A stretch of 64,000 bases of DNA from Setoptus koraiensis (lineage: Eukaryota > Arthropoda), in assembly GCA_048013815.1 (NCBI GenBank), contig CM106585.1, positions 9,982,001 to 10,046,000 on the forward strand. The letters are read 5' to 3'. This document shows positions 10,546-20,669 of this stretch, piece after piece. The position numbers and the translations under genes were made by a program. Below the pieces are notes generated by a model. That model was not told the origin of the DNA, made no database searches, and saw nothing but the letters and a program-made list of their open reading frames with translations. Position 1 is the stretch's first letter, and every line of letters begins with the position of its first letter.

Positions 10546-13329
10546 ATGGGGCCCGACACTGAGATGGATGCATCGATTGCTAAGCATCTAGAAGACATGT
10601 TAGTTCATGAGGACTATCTTTCCATTTTGGAGCATAAGTTTACAAAGAGGATCACTACAGAACTTGAGCAACGAGGATTATTTTCTCGAGAACAACCGCC
10701 TTCAGAATTAACTAACCTGGGAGAGATCGCAAGAGTGCTGAACCTAGATGTTGTTGACTTGAAATCGGTAATATTAACTCAAGCAGCCACATTGCTGCAG
10801 TTGTTTGTAGTGAGTAACTTCACTGGTCCTAAACTAAACTCGATGCCAGAATATCAGCAGTTGCTTAGAAACAATCCCATTTATGACCAACTCAGCAGTT
10901 CTATTAATCACAAAGATTTGAGCATTGACTCTGTGGATGTTTACCATTTGATCAACCAGCCATGGATTCTATTTTGCGTCAAACAATTGATATCCTTACT
11001 TGAAGAACATTACTGCATCCAAAGTGGGAACAAGACCTCACTGTTCAGTTATTACTTATGGGAGTCACGATATTTGACCATATATTCGTTGATTCTATTG
11101 GATCCAGTGGAATCTATTATCCGTAGACATAGAAAGTCGCAAGATCAGATTTACTCTCATTTTATACTTCCTCTAAAAGACAACCAGTATGACATTGAAG
11201 AAAATTTGGCAACAGGGACGATCTTTCCTATGCCTGTAGAATTATGTTGTGAATTAGTTCAAGGCGCGCTCCAACGTGATGATATTACGATGGCGAGAAA
11301 ATTTCTCGATTCCGCTACCAGAATATCCGGCATATGCATAGAAGCTACTGGTATTCTAGGTAAAAGAACTCGCTTCCAACAAAAAGAAGTAGCCCAATTA
11401 GTTATTAAAGTGAACCAACAATCAAAAGATCCTAACATATGTCAGATCACTATAACTGACGCGGAAGAAGTCAGAGATTCCAACCTTCCTACTGATGTCA
11501 AGTTAGATTGCGATACACTATTGCCTGAAATACAGTTTACTTCTAAGGGCCATAGCGACACCGGTCATTTGGATAAAGATCTCAGTGTTCAGGAACAAGT
11601 TCTTCTTTTATCCATGTTAAATGTTCACAGCCAATCAGAGGCCGTAGATGAAAATGTGGCGGCAGAATATAGCGCGGCCTATCTTCAAACAATATTGAAA
11701 TCATCTACTGTTTGGAGTGTGAGTTACAAGGCCTTAGTTCAGAGGTGCAATGTAGAGAAAAAAATATCTAGAAAGATTGAGCGAGCCTTGCTACAGATGG
11801 AAGAATTGATCAAATTGACCACGGACCATACACAGAAAAAACCGAGCAATTATTTTGCTAGACTAAAACTATTCTATTCTGTGTTATGTCAACCGATCTG
11901 GAGCGTTCAACAAAACTACGGCGAAATATCTATGGACTTGGGTTTAATCAAGAATGCTCTAGATATATTTTTGAGAATAGATTTATGGGAAAAAGCAATA
12001 TGCTGCTATCAGTATCTTAACATGAACCAAAAAGCAGAAATTCTTATAAGAAGAGAGTTGGCCAAGAATGAAACTCCTTATTTGTACTGCCTGCTAGGCG
12101 ATGCAACCGAGGATATTAAATTCTATGACAAGGCTTGGGATCTATCGAATATGCGTTATGCAAGAGCAAAAAAATCACTTGGCACCCATTACTACGTCAG
12201 AAAACGTTACGATGAAGCGATAAAACACTATGAAATGGCTGTTAAAGTGAATCCTTCTAACACGGGAGTTCTATACATGTTAGCATATTCATATCTCATC
12301 GTAGAAGATTACGAACAGGCGGCCCAATGTTACAGACAGATAACACAATTTGACGATAGTAGCTTTTTAGCTTGGAACAACTTGTCAAAGGCTTATATCA
12401 AACTGAAACAAAAAGAACGAGCATGGCGAACTTTAAATGAAGCAATCAAGTGCAATTTTGAAGAATGGCGCATCTGGGAAAATTTTATGCTTGTCTCGAC
12501 AGATATTGGAGCTTTCGATGATATTATAAAGGCTTGGCATCGACTTATCGACCTGAAATCGAGTCATGAGGACGATCAAGTGCTGCAGATATTGACAGAT
12601 GCCTTAGTAACCAACACAAAAGATGTATACGGAGACCCTAGTGAACGGCTCATCAAGAAGGCTATCAAATTGATTGCTAGACTTCACGCAACAAGTGCCT
12701 CGTCACCAACTGTTTGGATATGTTACTATAGATTATTACTTAGAGATTTCCAAATCGATTACTGCTCATCGGATGCAACTTCTTCGTGCGATGATGGAAG
12801 TAAGGTTGAAAATTCATCAGCTACTAACAAAAACAAGGATTTGAATAAATCGTGTCAAGTTGATAAGATAGCCCACGCTCTTCAAAGAGCCATTCCCTCC
12901 AAGCTGACTGCGGACAGAAATTGGTTCTGTATAACCGAGAAAGTTTTAACAGTTCTGGAAACCTACAACAAACTCGCCGATTGTCATATAGAAGCTTATA
13001 ATGTACTACAAGGCTATTACGAGAGCTATCGTGATAAATCTGGTACTGAGCTGAAAACTCTTTCAACTCAAATGGCAAGCTTTAAAATGTCACTCAACAA
13101 TATTTGTAGGACCGTCAGTCGCAAAATTAACGAGACCACAAGCCTTGTGACGAATAACGAAATAGTTCTCAACAGTAGAGATGAAACAGGACAAATCAAC
13201 ACTGAGAGCGACCCACCAATGTCGGCCTCTCAACGACAACAATCTTTAATTGATAGCCTAACTGTTAAAAAGGATACCATTCAAAGGTTAATCGGGTCTT
13301 CCAATATGATATCACCTCGCACAGGATGA
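10546..13329 (+). CDS. TTC27: Tetratricopeptide repeat protein 27 (TTC27), complete, intronless coding region
   Basis: TPR protein related to yeast Emw1. Family work links it to ER/secretory and cell-wall integrity functions; the molecular role is poorly known. The chosen ATG at 10546 (G at +4) gives 927 residues, against 843 in human. The frame is open 17 codons further up but without ATG. Seen: PIWSVQQNYGEISMDLGLI, LWEKAICCYQYLNM, GDATEDIKFYDKAWDLSN, typical of TTC27. Classical TPR helices follow at about residues 540-635 (ARAKKSLGTHYYVRKRYDEA, DYEQAAQCYRQITQ, AWNNLSKAYIKLKQKERAWR). The C-terminal 200 residues are less conserved and hydrophilic. Absence of introns contrasts with VMAT and BZW and could mean old retroposition or intron loss. 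It converges on the zinc-finger gene downstream. Confidence 0.95.
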   Translation: MGPDTEMDASIAKHLEDMLVHEDYLSILEHKFTKRITTELEQRGLFSREQPPSELTNLGEIARVLNLDVVDLKSVILTQAATLLQLFVVSNFTGPKLNSMPEYQQLLRNNPIYDQLSSSINHKDLSIDSVDVYHLINQPWILFCVKQLISLLEEHYCIQSGNKTSLFSYYLWESRYLTIYSLILLDPVESIIRRHRKSQDQIYSHFILPLKDNQYDIEENLATGTIFPMPVELCCELVQGALQRDDITMARKFLDSATRISGICIEATGILGKRTRFQQKEVAQLVIKVNQQSKDPNICQITITDAEEVRDSNLPTDVKLDCDTLLPEIQFTSKGHSDTGHLDKDLSVQEQVLLLSMLNVHSQSEAVDENVAAEYSAAYLQTILKSSTVWSVSYKALVQRCNVEKKISRKIERALLQMEELIKLTTDHTQKKPSNYFARLKLFYSVLCQPIWSVQQNYGEISMDLGLIKNALDIFLRIDLWEKAICCYQYLNMNQKAEILIRRELAKNETPYLYCLLGDATEDIKFYDKAWDLSNMRYARAKKSLGTHYYVRKRYDEAIKHYEMAVKVNPSNTGVLYMLAYSYLIVEDYEQAAQCYRQITQFDDSSFLAWNNLSKAYIKLKQKERAWRTLNEAIKCNFEEWRIWENFMLVSTDIGAFDDIIKAWHRLIDLKSSHEDDQVLQILTDALVTNTKDVYGDPSERLIKKAIKLIARLHATSASSPTVWICYYRLLLRDFQIDYCSSDATSSCDDGSKVENSSATNKNKDLNKSCQVDKIAHALQRAIPSKLTADRNWFCITEKVLTVLETYNKLADCHIEAYNVLQGYYESYRDKSGTELKTLSTQMASFKMSLNNICRTVSRKINETTSLVTNNEIVLNSRDETGQINTESDPPMSASQRQQSLIDSLTVKKDTIQRLIGSSNMISPRTG

Positions 13330-13450
13330 AGCTGAATTTTCATTATGGTTGTGTTTATAAATATATATTCTCTCATATCCATGTTTATATGAATCAATTT
13401 TGGTGCCGATAAATATCTTTAATTCGACCATGTGAATTTTATCAGGAATT
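13330..13450. other. Convergent 3' ends of TTC27 and the zinc-finger gene
   Basis: Only 121 nt separate the two stop codons. No canonical AATAAA occurs on the plus strand here (only TATAAATA and GATAAATA variants). On the minus strand ATTAAA lies near 13420. The two transcripts probably overlap at their 3' ends. Confidence 0.6.
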
Positions 13451-13455
13451 TTATT
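13450..13455 (-). terminator. AATAAA overlapping the zinc-finger gene's stop codon
   Basis: The minus-strand hexamer at 13455-13450 contains the TAA stop (13453-13451). If it is used, cleavage would fall about 20 nt after the stop. Confidence 0.45.
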
Positions 13456-13876
13456 GTTTAGCAGCAGGTTCAGTTTGAGGTTCCTTGTCCTTGGCGATGG
13501 TTTCTAAATGTTCACTCTCCGATATTGCTGCCCTGAAAGGTGCTCGCATCTCCTGAGGCATTTGCATAATCCTGTATTGGATTATTTCCGAATAAAGGAC
13601 ATCTATCAGTTCTTTGCATAGCTCGGCTTGATGAGAATTTTTTATTTCAAAGAATTCTTCTCTTTGCTCAATATCGGAAACGGTACGAAATTGACACCTT
13701 TCTAACAGTTTGTTAAAATCCTCGGGTCTTTCACGGATGCGATCAACTTGTTTTTTCATGAAATCAATAGATAGCTCTAGCTTCATTTTGTTCCTAATGT
13801 GATTTTGGGTTTGAACATGCCGACTCAGCTCAAAGAAACTGTTCAGTTTGATGTCGCAATGATCACAGTTGTACAT
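13451..13876 (-). CDS. Small protein with one N-terminal C2H2 zinc finger
   Basis: 141 residues from the first ATG (13876). A single C2H2 finger starts at once: MYNCDHCDIKLNSFFELSRH, then a His six residues on (RHVQTQNHIRN), that is C-x2-C-x12-H-x6-H, close to the U1-like/matrin type used for RNA binding. The rest is predicted helical and charged (KKQVDRIRERPEDFNKLLER, ELCKELIDVLYSEIIQYR) with an acidic/polar tail. The region before the ATG is open for eight more codons with no start. Codon use and the highly helical body argue for a real gene; I do not recognise the family. The TAA stop lies inside an AATAAA (13455-13450), so the 3' untranslated region could be very short. Confidence 0.75.
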   Translation of the reverse strand: MYNCDHCDIKLNSFFELSRHVQTQNHIRNKMKLELSIDFMKKQVDRIRERPEDFNKLLERCQFRTVSDIEQREEFFEIKNSHQAELCKELIDVLYSEIIQYRIMQMPQEMRAPFRAAISESEHLETIAKDKEPQTEPAAKQ

Positions 13877-16800
13877 ATTGATTCTGTCCGGTAAGCCCAC
13901 AGATGGTGATTATGAAGAGATTAATATCAATAGTGACAACTCCGATCTTCGCGCAATAGAAGAGTTTTAAGGAGTACCAAGCCAGTATCTTGATGATCTG
14001 CTGCGTCGACAGGAATTAGCTCAACTGTAATTCACGTCTACCTATTCAATGATATGATTTGGATAAATATTCTGAGCGAATGCACACAAGAAGACATTTC
14101 AGTAGGCACATTATGCACATGTTGTATTGTTGAGTTACAAGTGAACGATTTAATTTTTCAACGGTTTTTACGCAACACACGATGCGTTGACATTTGTCGC
14201 TACTTGCGCGTTTTTTTTTTCAATTACCTGTAAGTTTCTTCAATTACCTGTAAGTGCATCACAGATAATTGAGAGCAAATCCGTTTGGCACTCTCGTTAC
14301 TCTGAAGTTTGATGACCGGAGCAAACGCAAACAATCAGACGATTCAAACTCACCATCAACAGATTGAACTTACCTGTCTTACATGGTCTATCATGTACGA
14401 AGAGCAAAAAGATCATTTTGATCAGGGTGAAAACTAATGTTCGGATATTGCAACTCACCTGAAACGATTGTGCTGCAAGTCAAGTCATCCAATTACCGAC
14501 ATCTGCTAGTGTCATCTCATAACTTCACAATGTGCAGTCTTGGCCGATGTCAATGCCATTTCAATTATGGTTGGTTGTAATAACAACGCAAGGCTCTGTA
14601 ACAATTGCCGATCAGTTTTGCATCAGCGATGGTCCATCGTTTTGTAATTGTTGTTTCACTTGTTTTGTTTGCCGGTGAACCGGAAAAAGTGGCCAGTTCG
14701 TGGGCCGCATCGTGCAGTTCCAGACACACGATTGTGTCTGTCTATATGCTTGTGGCCTCATGAATTGAGACACACAATTTCGGACTCGTTGTGAGGCCGA
14801 CGCTGAGGGGGATGACAATCAATGATATGAACCTCAATGCGAGCGACATGGATGCTCCCCGTCGAGCTCGTGTTCATTGGTCAGTGTTCATAGCAGCGAA
14901 AATCAAATTAGTGGCAGTTTGTTTTGTTCCATGGACTCATACAGTGTGGCTTGCATTGTGTGAGAGAAGCGAGTTTGTTGAAATGTTTAATTGAGTGACC
15001 ATGACACACGGACACAAGCCAACAATTTTGTATTTACGATGCCGAGAATGTCGCATGGACCCAACAATTACATCTGATTGTTATTATGTAATTTTGTAGG
15101 TAGATTAACTGGCTGAGAGCCTATATTGGCGACCCACTGAACACACGCACATGTTGGTTGGCCCGTGGAGCCCCCACTGAATATCCACTGAATACGCTCA
15201 CTGGACAATATTCACTGGACAATATTGAGTCGCCGTTATTAATATACACATATCATATCCAGCCGAGTGAGAGCGGTTGCGGTGAGCGGAATATGATGAT
15301 GCGTGTATATTGTGTTGCTGCGGCGGTTCCCGCTGAGTGAGGTCAAGTGGGCCATTCTTTGTGTGCCCCATTCAGAGGGTCACTCGAACGTTGTCTATAT
15401 TGTGCGCTCTGGTGTCAGTGGGGTTCCTCGGGCACGCCGAAACCATATTGCACACGCATGCAGCGGGCACGCTGCAGAAGGATTGATGATAACTTTATCA
15501 CACAATGTGTAATTGAGATCTAATAAACTGGCCAGCCGGCCAACGGGGGCCGGTTTGTTTTCATTTTTGTTCATTTTGTTGCCGGTTGTTGTGGTGTGCG
15601 GCTCGTGTGAGGGGCAGCAACACAAATATGACGATATCGGCCGTGCCCGGTATGAGATATATTCAGTTGCAGCCAGATAATGTATGGTTATAGCCCGACG
15701 GACCCTTTAGTTGGCATGAGCAGTGATATAGGTCAGCGAGATGCGCCGTTAGAGGCGAGTACATCGAGCGTGCTGAGATCGAACGCCATCACCGCAACCA
15801 CTAATGATTGCGGTGATCATCTTGGCGCGAAATTATCAATTATTTATCATTAGCGAGAGTTGGTTGCACCATTTTTTGAAAAATATCGGCCGGGCGGGGG
15901 GGGGGGAGCAGCAGTTCACACGGTTCAGCTGGCACGCTGGCGGCCAGTGCGCCGGGTCGAACTGGGCAAAATTGGGCATTCGGACAAGAGCAAAATAGAC
16001 AAAATGGGCCAAGCGGGCCAACTGGGCACAAAATAACGCGAGGCCAATAATGTCAATGTTGTGGGGCACGACGACGATTTGACGCGACTGTTGGCGTCAC
16101 TGGCGACTCGCGAGTTTATCAGTCGTCAGAAGTTAACTAGGGCCAACCACCAGCCCCAGTTAGCGCCGGCAACAACCACATCATCGGCGGCAACAACGAC
16201 ATCATCGGCGGCAACAACAGCGGCAACAACGGCAACAACAACGGCAACAACAAAAGACTGTCGAAACGTCATTAGAGTGCGGCCGCGACGAGGGGCTCCG
16301 TGGCAGGGGCGCGCCATCGTGGCGCCCCCTGCGAGCCTAGCATGAGTATTGGTGAATATATCGGCGAGAAGCGCCAAAGTGGAAGCGTCAGCGCAAACGA
16401 ACGGTGCGACACTAACGACAACAGCGGCAATATTTATACTTGCACTTATATTTATATTTATAATAAATGATGGCCGATGGCGATCATGACAACAATGACA
16501 ATGGAGCATGTGATATCTCAATCACAGGTGATATGCGTCAGCACCGGTCAGTGTCCATTTTGACGCTTTGTTGGCAGCGTTCCTTTGTGTTTGGCTTGTT
16601 GTAAGTCGCCCTGTTCGAAGCCGATATACACGCGATATGTACGCGCGATATTCACGCCAATATGCCAGCCAGCGGGCCGACAGGCGAACGCGCCCGAGCG
16701 CGCGGCCCGGCGCGATATGGCCCAAGCCGGCCCGGCTCGGCCGAAATTATAACAACTACAACTGACAAGCGGACAACACCAGATAAACACAATTGGCCTA

Positions 16801-19110
16801 CATATGGCGCCCGGTGTGATTATTGTTGTGGCGTGGTCGCATTGTGCGCTGTCATTGTTGTTGTCTCAATTCGATTATCGACAGCCATTGTCATATTTCT
16901 CATTTTTCGCTTCCTCGCAGCGCCTTCCAGTGGGAGCCTTCCAATGGAAGGCGCTGCTATCGCTGTATCGGTTGTTCTTTTTGTCGCTCTCTCTCTCTCT
17001 CTCGGCTGTCGTCGTTGTCTGGTCCGCTTGCCAGACTGCGCGTCGTCGGCGCACCGACAACGCCGACAACAACGACAACGCCGACAGCAACGACAACGCC
17101 GACAACAACGACAACGACAGCGACAACAGCAACGAGAAGGGGCCACGACCAACGCGAGATACACGCAGATTACCTGGCGCGATTCGGTGCGGTTTGCGCG
17201 TCTATCGATATTCCGATTTAGCTCACGGGCCGGCCTGTTGCTGTCAGTCGGCGGCCGCGCCATCGGCACATCGGCGGCCAATCGGGCCAGGAATGCCGCC
17301 GTGCGCTATGTTTACAGTTCGTTTTAATCAGCGGTTCGTGCGCCGACTGCGGCCGGCGCTAACGCGAGCAACAGTTCGCCTTCGAATTCGGCTTCGGCTT
17401 CGAATTCGCAACAACAACCAACCGAACAGCGACAACCGTGCACGCTGGACACTGACCGCGCCACCATCGGGCCTGATTTTATGCGTGTCAACATCAGTTA
17501 TGATGGGCGCGTTGATGCGATCACTATGATTCCGTGGCCATAATTTCTCTCTGCCGTTGCTCGCCAATTTCCATGTTTCGCTATTCCGATGCTCCCATAT
17601 TTCGACATTTCGATATTTCGCCGTTTCCACACATGGATGTGTGGCGTTCGCGCGTTTGCGCACAGTTCGCGAATGTTGATTTAACATTTCAATTCAACAT
17701 TTCGATTCCAGTTTAACATTTCGGTGTCGTTGTCAGCCGTTGTCGTGGTGGCCGCTGCTTGATTAGAAATAGATTACAATTCTCGCCTACTGGCCGGTTC
17801 GTTTCGCACGGCAACATTTTCGAATATTCTTTTTCTTCGAATTTAATTTTCAATTTTTTTTTAATTTCTCCATTTTCTCCATTTTTAATTTCTCTCCTTG
17901 GGCGCTCTGCAGCGCCCGCCAGATGGCGGCTCGATCCGGCTCATCGCCAACAGCCGAACCCGTGACAGATACGACAGCGATCATAGACACACAATGGTCT
18001 CGCCAGGCACTCGACCCGTCCTATATCCGGTGCGGTGCATCGGCGTGTCTCTGCGGCGATCTCAATTATAGGTTGAGACAGACTATACAGACAGACCGTA
18101 GACGGACTATAGACGGACTATGGACGGACTATAGACGGACCACAGATAGACTAGAGATAGGCGCGTGAGCAATGCGCTGTTTGTGTCACTGTCGGTGGCG
18201 AGACGAACCCAGTTACGCGCCTATATCTGCTTGCAGCGCCCCTTTCGGGCGCCCTCGACAGCTTTCGGGGCCCTTGCGTGCCTTTTGCGGGCCTGGGTCA
18301 AATGATTTCTTCGGGGCCCGCTCGTCGTGATCGGAATAACTGACTGCGAGCGACCGGATTTGCTCATTTGATTGACAAAGGCACAATCACAACTCTGTGC
18401 CGGCCGATCAAGACAAGCGAGGCACAACTAGCTCGCTATAATCAGTGGCTATCAGTGATATTGGGCGCTGATCACTCACAAGTCAGTTGTATGTGTGTTA
18501 TATTCATTGGAAATGCTGATTGGCTGGCTGGTCGACGGTTGCGTTGCGACCATTCAATGGCATTGTTTGGCGAGACAAAGCTGACAGACGTCGCTGTCGT
18601 GAGCGAAATATCAGCGGCTCAAGTTGCCATGACAATGCGAGTTAGTCACGCCGGCTCGGCTCGGCTCGCGAGTATCCGTTGAGCGGGCGACTCGTTGCGT
18701 CGATCGCTGTATCGATTCTCGTAATTGCCGTCGCCATTGTTGTCCTATTTTGCTGTTTGGTTGTGTTGCCGTTTTGCTGCTTTGTCGCTTTGCTATTTCG
18801 CTATTTTGCCATTTCGATTTAGAAATAGACACACACACACACACACTGTGCAGCGTGATTAAATTGAGTGTGACGTAACGACGACAACAACAGGCTAGTG
18901 CTAAATGACAAAACAGCAACAGCAAACAGCAACAACATTACATAATGGATGATGTTCGGATGCCGCACTCACAATTAACTTGCACCATTGCAACATTGCC
19001 CAAATCTCATGCTCTGTCCTGTCTGGCCGTGCCCACGCCAGGCCGGGCCGGTCGCGGGCACGCCAAGACGCGGCCCGGCCGCGCTCACCTGGCCACTGAC
19101 CACCTATGGC

Positions 19111-19190
19111 CAGACTCATACACAGACTCATACACAGACTCATACACAGACTCATACCCGGACTCATACCCGGACTCATATACCGACTGG
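19111..19190. repeat. 12-bp tandem array (ACTCATACACAG)
   Basis: About six and a half copies; the last two vary to ACTCATACCCGG. The unit length keeps frame, so a reading frame here shows a false Thr-rich repeat. Confidence 0.9.
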
Positions 19191-19479
19191 CACTTGACAC
19201 AAGCGCATAATGCAGGCACCTATACGAGTAGATATACGCACTTCAACCATTATATAATAGTATATATATAATAGGCGGACAGTGTCGGATAGTGACACAC
19301 AGCGGTTACATAATCAATCAAACGGATGATTACCTAAATAGAGGGCGCCATCAACTGGCCAATGATGAATGAATCAGTGAATGAACACAAACAAGGCACA
19401 GTGAAGCCGAGCGTGTTAGTAATTGCGACCCAAGTGATTGATTGTGTGCGACACCAGCCACTCTCGCCGTCGCCGTCGC

Positions 19480-19482
19480 TGT

Positions 19483-19515
<33 letters not shown>

Positions 19516-19570
19516 CGTTGCTGTTGCTGTTGTTGTGCTGTTGTTGCTGTCGGTGCTGTTGTTGTTGCCG
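19480..19570. repeat. TTG-rich microsatellite
   Basis: Interrupted (GTT)n with GTC and GCT variants. Open frames on both strands here are artefacts of the repeat. Confidence 0.85.
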
Positions 19571-20367
19571 CCGTCGCATTGTTTGTCGCACAAACACCGA
19601 CACGCTAGCTCGCGGGCTCACACAATATTATTACCTAGCGCGGCGCCGATGGTGAGCGTTACGTAACTTTGCAGTGTCTCTCTAATTGATTTAAAATTGG
19701 GCACACACGCTCACACTGCCCACCAGCGCTCAACCGCCGCGCAACCACCGCACAAGCGCCGCGCAACCGCCCCGCAACCGCCCCGCAACCACCGTGCAAC
19801 CACTGTCACAACCAGAGTCTAAATATAAAGTAAACGTTGGTCTAAGGCTGCTCGCCTCAACCTGACAGCGGACAGCGCTCGGTGTCAGCACTATTTGTCT
19901 GCGTGTTTGTGTTGGCCCTTGGCTGGCCGCCGGATCATCCGATCCGACGCAACGCCGGCCAATCCAATAAGCTCGTGGTGACCGCTCGATCGCAACAGCA
20001 ACCTGTCTGTCGAGTGTGTTTGCTTTTGCTGGGTCGCTTTGTTAAAAAACAGCAACCACTGAGCACACAATGAGTCACTTGTAGTCACTTGTGCGCCGCT
20101 TGTTTGCCTAACCATCTTTTCATTTCCGGTGCAATTGTTTATTTTCGTGCTGCGGCTCGTCGTCATCGTCGTCGTCGTGTCCGTCGTCGTTATTTCAGCT
20201 GCCGGCCGCAGACGAAGCAGCGCGCACACACACACACGGCGAGAGACACGAGAGATTTATGATTAATTATCGTCGTCATTATATTATAATTGTTTGTTTG
20301 CTCAGTCGCTTCTCTGGCCTCGCTTCACGAGTTGCGAGTCACAAGTGTCAGCCTGCGCCGCAGTTAC

Positions 20368-20669
20368 ATACGAATTCGGCCAAATCCGCGCCCGATTGGC
20401 GCAAATTTCAAGCGCCCATTCGGCCGATCTGGCCGAATTTGTATGACGAGCGTGTATTTGTAAACGGGCGACGGGCACCGGCCGCTCGTGGCTCCTCCAG
20501 GCGGCGCAGCTCTCCGCCGGCTCGAAGAGTCGCAACTTTTCGTAGGCCCGGACCTGCCAAAAATTGCCGGATTCGCCCAGTTCGGACGCCGGCGTCCACT
20601 GACGGCCGGCGATCAGCCGATGCGGCCCGCATGTCGGGCCGGTCCACTGATACTCGTACCGTGCGGCAT
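20368..20669 (-). other. Candidate exon with coding-like open frame, no family recognised
   Basis: The minus frame is open over 20685-20302 without an ATG. A pyrimidine-rich stretch ending in GAG (acceptor after 20670) and a GTAACT donor at 20367 would bound a 302-nt exon with codons AARYEYQWTGP..., GRQWTPASELGESGNFWQ, VRAYEKLRLFEPAES. Aromatic and acidic residues are well mixed and third positions are mostly G/C, unlike the repetitive frames around it. Other frames in this GC-rich patch are also open, so it may be chance. Confidence 0.25.

Larger units (their letters stand above)
13877..20367. other. Gene desert, segment 1
   Basis: No recognisable gene. It holds a G11 run at 15896-15906, CAA/CGG tracts at 16160-16255 and a CAACGACAACGCCGACAAC tract at 17055-17135. 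There is a CT run at 16985-17005, (AC)n at 18828-18848, a 12-bp array at 19111-19190 and GTTGTT tracts at 19480-19570. Just right of the zinc-finger gene (about 13895-14035, plus) two in-frame coding-like pieces separated by one stop (IEEF, then GVPSQYLDDLLRRQELAQL) might be a relic exon. Confidence 0.55.

Noticed and set aside
16662-17529. Overlapping frames of 130-240 codons on both strands
   Set aside because: They are kept open by GC-rich and CAACGAC/CT repeats; all frames are open together and no protein family is evident.
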